A stretch of DNA of 23,948 nucleotides from Ruminococcaceae bacterium UBA5396. Its GTDB lineage: Bacteria > Bacillota > Clostridia > Oscillospirales > Acutalibacteraceae. Location of the stretch: positions 34,218-58,165 of the forward strand of contig DHOG01000158.1 in the NCBI GenBank assembly GCA_002410715.1, in the 5' to 3' direction. This document shows positions 1-7,947 of this stretch, in pieces. Position 1 is the stretch's first letter. Each line of letters starts with the position of its first letter. The notes beneath the pieces are model-generated. The model ran no database searches and was not told where the DNA came from. It saw nothing but the letters and a program-made list of their open reading frames with translations. The translations under genes and the position numbers were made by a program.

Positions 1-496
1 ATGGACTGCACTGCCCGAAATCATAAAAATGGCTTCTTACTATACCATTGCTTCCGATTTTCTTTTTAGCCTCTATAACCGGACTCCAATCGACGCCATT
101 TGGACGAGGGTAATATTTTTGCCACAGTACGAAATCGTCTTGAGTCTTTATAATGTGCTCCGTATCCCATTGTGTAAATTCATTTTTTGCACATTTATGA
201 ACAAGCTTTCCCTCAGGTGTGGTAATATGATATTCAAAATGAATGTATCCGTCTTCTAGAAAGCCCAAATCACGATATTCAATTTGCCAGTTTTGCAGTG
301 CATAAGAATCATATGTAAACAAAGGATTTACATAAATAACAGGATCCATATTGAAATAGTCATAAGCCTCGAACTGATCTGCACCATTAAGATATGTATC
401 AAGGTAATACTGCATCCATGAATGTACCTGACAAGGCAGGCGGTCCGGCTTTTGGTTCTTCAAAGCCGCTAATAAGCGTTCTCTGCCTGTCATCAT
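1..496 (-). CDS. Uroporphyrinogen decarboxylase (URO-D) family protein, N-terminal part only
   Basis: The reading frame is open from an ATG at 496 to the left edge of the window, giving about 165 residues; the rest lies outside. The start MMTGRERLLAALKNQKPDR closely resembles the N-terminal motif of URO-D-fold proteins (true HemE, the MtaA/MtbA methyltransferases and many uncharacterised relatives). A perfect AAGGAGG site sits 10 bases upstream of ATG 496; a second ATG follows directly at 493. It is the last visible gene of the GH38-HAD-GxGYxYP group, 79 bases after the preceding stop. A haem role is unlikely in this setting. URO-D-like proteins next to sugar genes are usually of unknown function, and methyl or corrinoid transfer is one family possibility. 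The C-terminal half, which could separate the subgroups, is not visible. Family assignment is fairly sure, function is not. Confidence 0.8.
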   Translation of the reverse strand, partial: MMTGRERLLAALKNQKPDRLPCQVHSWMQYYLDTYLNGADQFEAYDYFNMDPVIYVNPLFTYDSYALQNWQIEYRDLGFLEDGYIHFEYHITTPEGKLVHKCAKNEFTQWDTEHIIKTQDDFVLWQKYYPRPNGVDWSPVIEAKKKIGSNGIVRSHFYDFGQCSP

Positions 497-575
497 AAAC
501 AGTTATCCTCCTTATATAAACTTCTGTCTAGTTAAACAACTATGAAGAAATATCTTTTGTAAATATCACGATTTT

Positions 576-2147
576 TTAAAAAGCAGATACGCCTGTTTTA
601 TGGGTGCTTTCTAACTCACTTACGCAAATATCATTCAATATTACATCATTACAACCCCTAAGATTATGACTAATCAAATCAACAAACGTGTCGGGCGGAA
701 CAATACGCACATCGGAATTAAACCTTTTTACAAGTTTATTTAACGCGTCAAGCGTACCGTTTTTTTTACTCCATACATGAACCAGAACAAGGGAATATGC
801 GTCAGCGCTTTTCACGTCTCTTGAAGCTTGATTAATATGATCGGAAACCGATTTCACATCGCATCCTTTGATGCCGTCCCACAGCATTTCTTTTACACTA
901 ATAATCGGTTTGTTGTTTGACCACAGAATTCTGCCCTTATGCTCATTGTGTAAGCTGTATTCCAGATAGAAAAGTCCTCTGATATTCGGTTGATCAAGAT
1001 ACTTCTTCCATATATCTAAATTATAAAACGAATCAAAATCAATAATTTCAACGACACTTAAATCCATTTTTACCATGTAATCATTCAACCGCATGGTATG
1101 CAGGGAGAGTACTTCATCTGGATACATGGAAGGATACATATACCCGTTACCCGAGGGGCCGGCCACAAAGCCATCCCGCACTTCTCCTTCCGAAGCTGTT
1201 TCATAATATTTGGCTACCACAGAAGGCGCAAGGTCGTATAATGACGGCGACAGTGCCCAGCCAATACTGAATTTTCCGCGGTGTGAACTGGCCCACAGCT
1301 TTTTGTCATTGATCAATCTTCCTTTTTCCCACTGGATGTTATCTCCGTCGCTCATCATAAAACAGACGTAATGCACATGATCCTCGTATTTCAATGGAAA
1401 CTTATTCTGTTTAACCGGTTCGCTTTTTTTAGAACTTAAAACTGACAAATTTAATGACCAATCCGCCGGAATGACAAATGAACCTTTTTGGGATGAAGGA
1501 GCTACAAACTTATCCTCGCCGTCGCGGGCATCCCCCCATCCGAGAACCGCTGAATCCGGTTCCAGTTTTGACATAATCTCTTCCCTTAATGAATCGTCAT
1601 ACGCGCTAAAAATAAGAGAGTTCGTCATAACCGCATAGTCAAACAGGTAGGGCGTATTCTCCGGCTTCTGTTCAATTACCATACGGTGATTGAGGCTGTT
1701 CTTCCAATAATGATTAAAAACGAACCGGTCATCTTTGCCCCTCATGTCGAATAATTCAGACAAACCCAGACGGATCATATCTGATTTTAAACTTTCATGT
1801 ACCACGATGGCATTTTTAATACCGGCCAATGACACTGAGGGCAGGATGGAATCTTCATCCGAATAGGTAATGAATCCGTAAATTTTATCACTGAATTGAC
1901 CAATCAGCTGAGAGATATCGGCGTCATAATAAAGTTCACATTTGCTCTCCAATTCCTCAAGCCAGACACCATAGTCAGGATGATGGTCATCTAAAAAATA
2001 AATTTGCCGATCAGATGACCCTGCAAGCAGCCCCTGAAGCGTTCCGAGTATCGTCTTTTCATAATCCGTCAGCTTCTGCAATAAAAATACATAAAGCACA
2101 GCAGGAGGAATAGATGACTTGACATAATATGAGAATTCATTTGGCAT
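576..2147 (-). CDS. GxGYxYP-family putative glycoside hydrolase, cytosolic form
   Basis: This 523-residue protein has both halves of the GxGYxYP family. The N-terminal part holds the LQGLL/IYFLDD region at about residues 28-55 and an MRGKDDRFVF segment near 135. The C-terminal part holds MSDGDN at 265-270 and the signature GNGYMYP at 333-339. The family is annotated as putative glycoside hydrolase, but I know of no characterised activity. There is no signal peptide, lipobox or membrane segment, so this copy should act in the cytoplasm. The homologue at 17350-19512 is a lipoprotein. GGGGAG lies 7 bases before the ATG. It follows the HAD gene by 19 bases and precedes the URO-D-like gene, so all are probably co-transcribed. 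The conserved acidic SDGDN motif is a candidate active-site element (inference). Family assignment is confident; substrate is unknown. Confidence 0.85.
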   Translation of the reverse strand: MPNEFSYYVKSSIPPAVLYVFLLQKLTDYEKTILGTLQGLLAGSSDRQIYFLDDHHPDYGVWLEELESKCELYYDADISQLIGQFSDKIYGFITYSDEDSILPSVSLAGIKNAIVVHESLKSDMIRLGLSELFDMRGKDDRFVFNHYWKNSLNHRMVIEQKPENTPYLFDYAVMTNSLIFSAYDDSLREEIMSKLEPDSAVLGWGDARDGEDKFVAPSSQKGSFVIPADWSLNLSVLSSKKSEPVKQNKFPLKYEDHVHYVCFMMSDGDNIQWEKGRLINDKKLWASSHRGKFSIGWALSPSLYDLAPSVVAKYYETASEGEVRDGFVAGPSGNGYMYPSMYPDEVLSLHTMRLNDYMVKMDLSVVEIIDFDSFYNLDIWKKYLDQPNIRGLFYLEYSLHNEHKGRILWSNNKPIISVKEMLWDGIKGCDVKSVSDHINQASRDVKSADAYSLVLVHVWSKKNGTLDALNKLVKRFNSDVRIVPPDTFVDLISHNLRGCNDVILNDICVSELESTHKTGVSAF

Positions 2148-2166
2148 ATTGTATCTCCCCTGATAT

Positions 2167-3150
2167 TCAATCTTTTAATAACTTTAGAATTTCTCCCAGT
2201 GATTTGCAGTAATTTACACAAAGACCTTTCGTTCCGCTCTGCTCAATATTACCGCCGTCAATTCCCACTACCGGAATATTCGCTAGTCTGATTGAACAGA
2301 CACCGGCACCGCTGTCCTCAATGCCGATCACAGAATTCCTTTCACTATAGGGTACCCCAAGACCAACGCAAAGCGTTTCGGCATAAAGCCACGGATGCGG
2401 CTTGGGAGACAGCTCGCCAAGCGTTCCCGTCTCCCCTTTACGAAGAGGGTATCCGGCAGTGATGATGGCGTCGTAAAACTCTTTGGGATCACCCATTTTT
2501 AGGGTATTGAACGCTGATAGAATCTCCGGATATGCTTTTTCATATAAGCCTGATGTTACCAGCCCGATTTTTATCTTCATTTCCTTCAACTGAAGAAGAA
2601 AATCCTTCAAACCATATGTGGGTACAAAAGCGTTTTTCCTTCCCCTGCCCGCCATGATCGCTTCCATTTCCTTATGTGTATGCATGAAGTAATATTCCCT
2701 GGCCTGTTCAAGGGACACCCCGGGCACATATTTACTAATACAGTATTTCAAATGTTCCGACACACTGTGCCCCGAAACAAACGGAAGATCACTTTCTTCC
2801 AGTTGAAATTTCGGGTTATCCAGCAGGCTGGCGGTCGTTTGTTCAATGATCCAAATCCAGAATTCTTCGCTTCGGACGCTTGTGCCGTCCAAATCCATTA
2901 AAACTGCCTGAACCGGTTTCCTGATTTCCACCGGCTCGATCGGATAATAAGCCGGGTAGCCCAGCGATGATTTAACATAAGCGATCGTTCTGTCAGCAAA
3001 GCCGATAAATTCAACCTTTCGGTCACCGGTCGCAGCGATTTCGGTTACGCCGTCTTTATCTGCCTGATAAAATCCGTCGCTGCATTTTTCAAGTTTATTC
3101 AGCCCCGAATTCTCATCAAAAGTACCAAGGTCTTTTAAAACGATATTCAT
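2167..3150 (-). CDS. HAD-superfamily hydrolase (phosphoglycolate phosphatase/beta-phosphoglucomutase-like) with N-terminal extension
   Basis: The HAD motifs are complete: DLDGT at residues 86-90 (nucleophile D86, acid/base D88), VTSG at 198-201 (motif II Thr/Ser), Lys250 in SPKPHP (motif III), and GIEDSGAG at 276-283 (motif IV metal-binding acids). A helical cap lies between motifs I and II, as in subfamily I enzymes that act on sugar phosphates. Unusually, about 80 residues precede motif I and I do not recognise them; typical members start within ten residues of it. The protein has no signal peptide and should be cytosolic. The start ATG has AGAGGA 9 bases upstream. It begins 27 bases after the GH38 gene, which suggests it processes a phosphorylated product of the imported glycan (inference). 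It could be a phosphatase or a mutase; the sequence alone does not decide. Confidence 0.88.
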   Translation of the reverse strand: MNIVLKDLGTFDENSGLNKLEKCSDGFYQADKDGVTEIAATGDRKVEFIGFADRTIAYVKSSLGYPAYYPIEPVEIRKPVQAVLMDLDGTSVRSEEFWIWIIEQTTASLLDNPKFQLEESDLPFVSGHSVSEHLKYCISKYVPGVSLEQAREYYFMHTHKEMEAIMAGRGRKNAFVPTYGLKDFLLQLKEMKIKIGLVTSGLYEKAYPEILSAFNTLKMGDPKEFYDAIITAGYPLRKGETGTLGELSPKPHPWLYAETLCVGLGVPYSERNSVIGIEDSGAGVCSIRLANIPVVGIDGGNIEQSGTKGLCVNYCKSLGEILKLLKD

Positions 3151-3177
3151 TATCTGTTGTCCTCTTTATTTTAATAC

Positions 3178-6024
3178 TTATTGAAACATCCGGAGCGTTA
3201 CGATCTTATGCGCCGCAATATCAACTTTGAAGTGCCCGTCTTCCAGCCCGACGTCACGTATCTTAACTGTTTCATCTAGCCTTAATTCTTCTATTCCTCT
3301 GATATTAAGCCGCGTCTTCGCATGAACAGACAGGTCATCATCGCTGTTGTTCCATAGTCTGACAATAATGCCATCCCCGTTTTCCGCCTGCTTGATACCC
3401 GATACCATGACCTTGTTTTCACAGTTAAGTTCGAGGAAGCTGCCGGTCGATGGGAGCGAAGCATCCATCGTCACGCCCTGAATTGCCTTTATATCCACCT
3501 TGTAATCATTGGCGGCGCTCATGACGTCACCCTCACTCCAGCTTCCCGTATGAGGATAAACAGCGTAGTTGTATTCAAAGCTACCGAAAGATTGCAAGCC
3601 GGTGTATTTGTCGTATTCCTCGGGAATCATATCAGGATTTGCGGTCATGTAAGCACGGTGCGTTCTCAAAAGCGTAAGCTTAACGGTGCGTTCGACATCG
3701 TCACATACCTCATACTCACGAAGCCCCTTATTCAGAAATGCGATTCCGTGTTTACCGTCCGAAAGATCGATAAAATTCTGCATAGGCTGGAATGGAACAT
3801 ACGGATCAAAATTGTCACCGACATCACGCCAGTTGATGTTGCGCTTCACAACGTCCCAGATGCTGTCTACCATGACGTCGTCCGTCCTGATTCCGGTCGG
3901 GAAATTGACCGTCAGCTTATGATCGCGGCACTCGTTATTAAGCCTCGTCCTGATCTTTACAAATTTTGAATCCTTCTCGAGCGTAATAAAATATGTGATT
4001 TTTAAATTCTTTGTTTCTCTCAGTCTGTCTTTACCATCAAGTGTAGCAGCCGCAGGTATAGTCATAGATAGCTCAACCTTGAATGCGCCGCGCAGCAGAT
4101 TGGCTTCCGTCATTGTAATTACAGCTTCGCAGCCGATTGACGTCACCGCGAAATCCCGTTTCGGCTTTGTGCTGATATGGGCACTTCCGGTTTCCCCATT
4201 ATCCGCGAAATAATGCATGTTATCCACCGCGTGTCCGGTCGTTTTATCCAGAAGATTGAACGTCCCGTTAGGGTTTAGCGTAACCTTCACAAATTCATTT
4301 TCAAGAATTCCGCTGTCTCTCGCGATTAGCTTTCTGTCTTCCATAAGCTGCGGATGGTATTTAAAATCGGGTTCACGGAAGCGAAGCGCGACGGATACAT
4401 ACCCCATCGCAGGGATTTCCGCCTTCAGCAGGATACGCCTGCGGTTAGCCTGGAATTTAATCGCCTTGGTATCCAGCTCCCGCTCCACTCCGATTTTGAT
4501 ATCCTCGCTCGAAAGCTCGGTATATTCCAGTTTGTTACCATCTTTGTCGACGATATCATAAAATACGTCGCAGCTCGCGGCTCCGTCGACTCCAATATCC
4601 GCTTTTTTGCCTCCACCCGACTTGGGAAGGTCAATGACAAGCGGAATAATGCCAGCCCGTTTGAACGGCAGCGTGTTGAACAGGGTGATGATATGATCCG
4701 TATCGCGGAAATCCTTTGCGGTATTGATATTCCTATAAAGAGCAATAGCACTTCTCGCCGTAACCTCTTCCGCAACCGTATTGGCCAGCGAGAAGTTATA
4801 CATCATATCCTCATGTGCAAGATCCACCGCGGCGCCGCATATGCTGTCATGGGCATGATTTTTCAGAAGCGCCTGCCACGCGCGCTCAAAATTTGCGCGC
4901 GGATATTCTTTGCCGAATACTGAGGCAAACGAGGCAAGCGGTTCGGCAATACCGATCAGATTGGTTTCGACCTTGTCGTTATATAACTTAATCTTAATTC
5001 TGGAAGAATGCGTGGCTCCAAGTAGCGCGTTAAAATTATCATATTCGACTGTCGTATACCGCAGTTCACCCTTGTGTCTTGCCAGATCAGATTCCTCCAC
5101 CTGACTGCGGATGGTATCCATGTAGTTATCCAGAGAGTCCTGAATAATTTCTACCCCTTCTGATACCGCGTTCATTTCATTAATCAACTGCGGCAGATAC
5201 CTGTAAGGCTCGTCGTTATCCTCCATATTTAACGCCAGAAGATTGCCCGCGATGCTGTAAGGCTCTGATTGCCTGACAATTGCGTCCAGGCCCTTTTTCA
5301 GCACGTCTTTGTCGTGATTGAAATCAAAATCTTCCTTAAGCAGGACAAAAGCTTTTTCATATAATCCCATATCAGCCATATGAACCGGCTTTTCAGCTTT
5401 ATCGTATGTATAGGAAAGGTCCTTGGGCGGCTTGCCCAGAACAACCGTATTGTGGACGTAAAAGAACCAGTTCGTTCTTGTTACCTCGTCGAAAGTCCGA
5501 AGGGTATGGAGCGTGGAACCATCCGCACCCTCCCAGATGAACAGCGGGGTCATTTCGTATTTATTTGTACCGCGGTAGAAGATGGCGGTATCAATTCCGA
5601 ATCCATTGTACAGCTGAGGCATTTGAGAATTCTGACCATATGCGGTGGCGGTATATCCCGATTTCATGCCGCCACCCATCTCTTTCGCCATCTTATGCCC
5701 CATCAGAAGATTGCGGACAAGCGATTCGGGCGCGACCGTATTTGTTTCGGGCAGCGTATACCAGTTGACTACCAGCATCTTTTTTTGTGATATTAATTTT
5801 TTAATGCGTTCCTTATTTTCGGGTCTGACAGATAAGTAATCCTCGATTACGATCATACCGCCGTCAACGCAAAAGCATTTATAATCCTCGCGGGTTTCCA
5901 ATATATTGATGATATTATCCATCAGATCACAAAGCCTGAGCTTTGACTGTTCAGCGGTATGCCTCCATTCTCGATCCCAGTGTGTACCACTGATCACATG
6001 CATTGTCATTTTCTTTTTTTTCAT
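3178..6024 (-). CDS. Glycoside hydrolase family 38 (alpha-mannosidase-type) homologue, nucleophile position altered
   Basis: The 948-residue protein has the GH38 plan. An N-terminal catalytic barrel opens with GTHWDREW at residues 13-20 (zinc ligands H15 and D17). A helical middle domain contains NHAHDSICG at 389-397 (zinc-ligand His region). Large beta-domains fill about 440-948. Bacterial GH38 enzymes are retaining alpha-mannosidases. The nucleophile, which is also a zinc ligand, normally sits in a PDxFG motif just before GQxxQMPQ. Here that stretch reads GYTATAYGQNSQMPQ, placing Thr127 at the Asp position. The codons were read directly (gcc acc gca tat ggt), with no frameshift. It has no signal peptide, so it is cytosolic. 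AGGAG lies 7 bases before ATG 6024. It is the first gene of the downstream group, after a 141-base gap with a possible promoter. Hand counts show higher GC than in the transport genes. It may be inactive, have a changed mechanism, or bind rather than cleave. Confidence 0.9.
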   Translation of the reverse strand: MKKKKMTMHVISGTHWDREWRHTAEQSKLRLCDLMDNIINILETREDYKCFCVDGGMIVIEDYLSVRPENKERIKKLISQKKMLVVNWYTLPETNTVAPESLVRNLLMGHKMAKEMGGGMKSGYTATAYGQNSQMPQLYNGFGIDTAIFYRGTNKYEMTPLFIWEGADGSTLHTLRTFDEVTRTNWFFYVHNTVVLGKPPKDLSYTYDKAEKPVHMADMGLYEKAFVLLKEDFDFNHDKDVLKKGLDAIVRQSEPYSIAGNLLALNMEDNDEPYRYLPQLINEMNAVSEGVEIIQDSLDNYMDTIRSQVEESDLARHKGELRYTTVEYDNFNALLGATHSSRIKIKLYNDKVETNLIGIAEPLASFASVFGKEYPRANFERAWQALLKNHAHDSICGAAVDLAHEDMMYNFSLANTVAEEVTARSAIALYRNINTAKDFRDTDHIITLFNTLPFKRAGIIPLVIDLPKSGGGKKADIGVDGAASCDVFYDIVDKDGNKLEYTELSSEDIKIGVERELDTKAIKFQANRRRILLKAEIPAMGYVSVALRFREPDFKYHPQLMEDRKLIARDSGILENEFVKVTLNPNGTFNLLDKTTGHAVDNMHYFADNGETGSAHISTKPKRDFAVTSIGCEAVITMTEANLLRGAFKVELSMTIPAAATLDGKDRLRETKNLKITYFITLEKDSKFVKIRTRLNNECRDHKLTVNFPTGIRTDDVMVDSIWDVVKRNINWRDVGDNFDPYVPFQPMQNFIDLSDGKHGIAFLNKGLREYEVCDDVERTVKLTLLRTHRAYMTANPDMIPEEYDKYTGLQSFGSFEYNYAVYPHTGSWSEGDVMSAANDYKVDIKAIQGVTMDASLPSTGSFLELNCENKVMVSGIKQAENGDGIIVRLWNNSDDDLSVHAKTRLNIRGIEELRLDETVKIRDVGLEDGHFKVDIAAHKIVTLRMFQ

Positions 6025-6055
6025 ACTTTTTCTCCTATCATCATATTACATTTTT

Positions 6056-6084
6056 TTGTTATTATGCTTTTTAATGAATGTCAA
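6056..6084 (-). promoter_or_regulatory. Possible sigma-A promoter for the GH38 group
   Basis: On the minus strand a perfect TTGACA -35 box lies at 6084-6079. With a 17-base spacer the -10 position (6061-6056) reads TAACAA, a poor match to TATAAT; better TAATAA or CATAAT matches lie at non-ideal spacing. It precedes the GH38 ATG by about 30-60 bases, in the only gap over 100 bases inside the window. It would let the GH38-HAD-GxGYxYP-URO-D block be expressed without the transport genes. Evidence is consensus only. Confidence 0.4.
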
Positions 6085-6091
6085 CAAACTA

Positions 6092-6116
6092 TAACGAAAA
6101 ACACCCAGCTTCGTTA
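6092..6116. promoter_or_regulatory. 7-bp inverted repeat, candidate operator
   Basis: TAACGAA (6092-6098) and TTCGTTA (6110-6116) are perfect inverted arms separated by 11 bases. The repeat lies a few bases upstream of the TTGACA box before the GH38 gene. There is no T-run after it in either direction, so it is not an intrinsic terminator. The position suits an operator or activator site for a dimeric regulator, but no regulator gene is in the window to pair with it. Confidence 0.35.
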
Positions 6117-6165
6117 ATTGATAGTGAGTATTGTTGTATATATGTAGTTGTTGTGCCCTGAAAAA

Positions 6166-7059
6166 TCAGTTCGCAAGACCGCTATGCTCAATTCCCCGAA
6201 TGAAGCGACGATTTAGAAGTATATACATAATAATAACCGGAAGTATCGTCAGCAACGTACAGGCCATTTTAACGGCAATCGTATACTGGTCCATATATTT
6301 CTGCATGGCAATTGGTGTTTCCATAATTTCAAGATACATGGTAAGAGTCCCCTTGCTGACATCAATTAAATACATGGATGGTTCAAAGAAATCGTTCCAA
6401 TGCCAAATAAAGGACAGTATAAAAACAACGAGCAACGATGTTTGAGAAGTCGGAACAATAATTTTCCAAAAGGTTTCTAAAAATCCGCACCCATCAATTG
6501 TTGCCGCATCCTCCAAGTCGGTAGGAAGCCCCTTATAAAACTGCCTGAATATGAAAATAAATATGGCACCGTTGAGCCCCATTCCAAAGAAACAAGGAAC
6601 AATTACAGGCAAAAATGTACCTAACATATTCATTTTTGAGAAATTGATATAGCTGGGAATGATCAATGTCTGCGGCGGAACTATAACACTAAACAGCACA
6701 AGCAAAAATAATACATCCCTGAACTTAAAACGAAATCTTGCAAAACCATAGGCAATAAATGAGCATGATAAAACCTGCCCGAAAACCGCCAATATAGTTA
6801 CAATCAAACTGGTTTTTAACCGATTCCAGTAATCTAATACAAAAACTGCTGATTTAAAGTTCTGAAACGTAATGTGATGTGGAAGCCACTTTACCGTAGT
6901 ATCATACAAATCAATCGGAGATTTCAGTGAATTGGATAACATATACAAAAACGGTAACAGAAAAATAAAAGCAAATCCGACCAGCATAATATAAACAGGA
7001 AGCCTGCCGGCAGTGGATTGTATGAGATGTATCGGTTTTTGCAAATAAATTTTTTTCAT
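6166..7059 (-). CDS. Carbohydrate ABC transporter permease, MalG type (second pair)
   Basis: This is an inner-membrane permease subunit of a CUT1-type sugar importer, about 297 residues with six predicted membrane segments. The EAA loop that contacts the ATPase is at about residues 181-204 (DLEDAATIDGCGFLETFWKI). The frame stays open to a start at 7161 inside the previous gene, but the ATG at 7059 is preferred: AGAAAGGA lies 8 bases upstream and MKK followed by the first membrane segment is the usual layout. It starts 14 bases after the stop of its MalF-type partner. No solute-binding protein or ATPase gene adjoins this pair. The substrate cannot be read from the sequence, though the setting suggests an oligosaccharide. 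A 141-base gap follows, separating it from the GH38 group. Confidence 0.93.
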   Translation of the reverse strand: MKKIYLQKPIHLIQSTAGRLPVYIMLVGFAFIFLLPFLYMLSNSLKSPIDLYDTTVKWLPHHITFQNFKSAVFVLDYWNRLKTSLIVTILAVFGQVLSCSFIAYGFARFRFKFRDVLFLLVLFSVIVPPQTLIIPSYINFSKMNMLGTFLPVIVPCFFGMGLNGAIFIFIFRQFYKGLPTDLEDAATIDGCGFLETFWKIIVPTSQTSLLVVFILSFIWHWNDFFEPSMYLIDVSKGTLTMYLEIMETPIAMQKYMDQYTIAVKMACTLLTILPVIIMYILLNRRFIRGIEHSGLAN

Positions 7060-7073
7060 GCAACCCATCCTTT

Positions 7074-7943
7074 CTATTTTTCTCCTCCGTAAAATATAAG
7101 CTTTCTCATACCTGCGAATACTGTTATAACAACCACAAAAATAAATAGAAAATAAATCCAACCCATTGCGGCACCATAGGAATAATTTAGACTTTTAACG
7201 CCGTTCTGTATGATATAGCCGACAATAGGATTGCTGATATCTCTGAAAAAATCAATAAGCGTGTAAATACAATTTAACAAGACAATCGGCGATATCATCG
7301 GAAGGGTTATTTTCCAAAAAATGACCCATTCTGAAGCAGCGTCTACCCTTGCGGATTCATAGAGCGGTTCCGGAACACTTTGGAGCGCAGCCAGAAATAA
7401 AACAATCTGAATACAGGATTTCCACAGAATTACTGTAAGTTGCCCTATAAAATTCAAAATGATATCGCCTACCAGCGATCCGGTAATCTGATAAAAGGAC
7501 TCCGGTATGGTGATAATTCCGTTTGTACCGGTAATGCCCATATCCAGCAGCTGTTTTAATACAAACCCATTTCCAAGCAAAACCGGAAGAAAGAATATAC
7601 TCTTAAATATTGCTTTCCCTCTTATTTTTCCGTTAATTAAGACGGCTATAAACAGTGAAAATATCACGATCACGGGAGTCCATATAAGCGTTGAAGTAAC
7701 TGTCTTTAAGAACATTGGGAGGAAATTAATATCCACTGTAAATGCATATAAAAAATTGTTGAATCCAACAAATACTGAATCGAGTGTTGAAATATCAGTT
7801 ATTTTTGAAAAGCTCATGCTAATCGACTTAATGAAAGGATAAGCCAGAAATAAAGCAAATCCTATTATCCACGGAGAAATAAATCCCCAGCCTGCAATTG
7901 CTTTGCGTTTTTCAAGGCTGAATTTCGCGGATACTTTTTTCAT
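7074..7943 (-). CDS. Sugar ABC transporter permease, MalF type (second pair)
   Basis: This is the membrane partner of the MalG-type protein at 6166-7059. It has about 289 residues, a positively charged N-terminus, six membrane segments and an EAA loop at about 192-217 (EPLYESARVDAASEW then ITLP). The frame could start at 7967, overlapping the DUF5696 stop, but ATG 7943 has AAAGGGTG 5 bases upstream and gives the normal MKK start. It begins 4 bases after the DUF5696 stop, so the two genes are tightly, perhaps translationally, coupled. It is short and lacks the large periplasmic loop of E. coli MalF, as is normal for Gram-positive CUT1 permeases. It must pair with a solute-binding protein made elsewhere, possibly one of the two encoded upstream in this window (inference). 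Confidence 0.93.
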   Translation of the reverse strand: MKKVSAKFSLEKRKAIAGWGFISPWIIGFALFLAYPFIKSISMSFSKITDISTLDSVFVGFNNFLYAFTVDINFLPMFLKTVTSTLIWTPVIVIFSLFIAVLINGKIRGKAIFKSIFFLPVLLGNGFVLKQLLDMGITGTNGIITIPESFYQITGSLVGDIILNFIGQLTVILWKSCIQIVLFLAALQSVPEPLYESARVDAASEWVIFWKITLPMISPIVLLNCIYTLIDFFRDISNPIVGYIIQNGVKSLNYSYGAAMGWIYFLFIFVVVITVFAGMRKLIFYGGEK

Positions 7944-7947
7944 GACA

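Noticed and set aside
497..575. Separate promoter before the URO-D-like gene
   Set aside because: A TTGTTT/TATATA pair exists, but the spacer is about 15 bases and the -10 box abuts the ribosome site, which would place the transcript start inside it.
3550..5839. Several long open frames on the plus strand opposite the GH38 gene
   Set aside because: They lack ribosome sites and recognisable domains, and arise from the GC-rich codon pattern of the well-supported GH38 gene on the other strand.
7060..7161. Upstream start at 7161 for the second MalG-type permease
   Set aside because: It overlaps the preceding permease, and ATG 7059 has a proper ribosome site and the standard MKK start.
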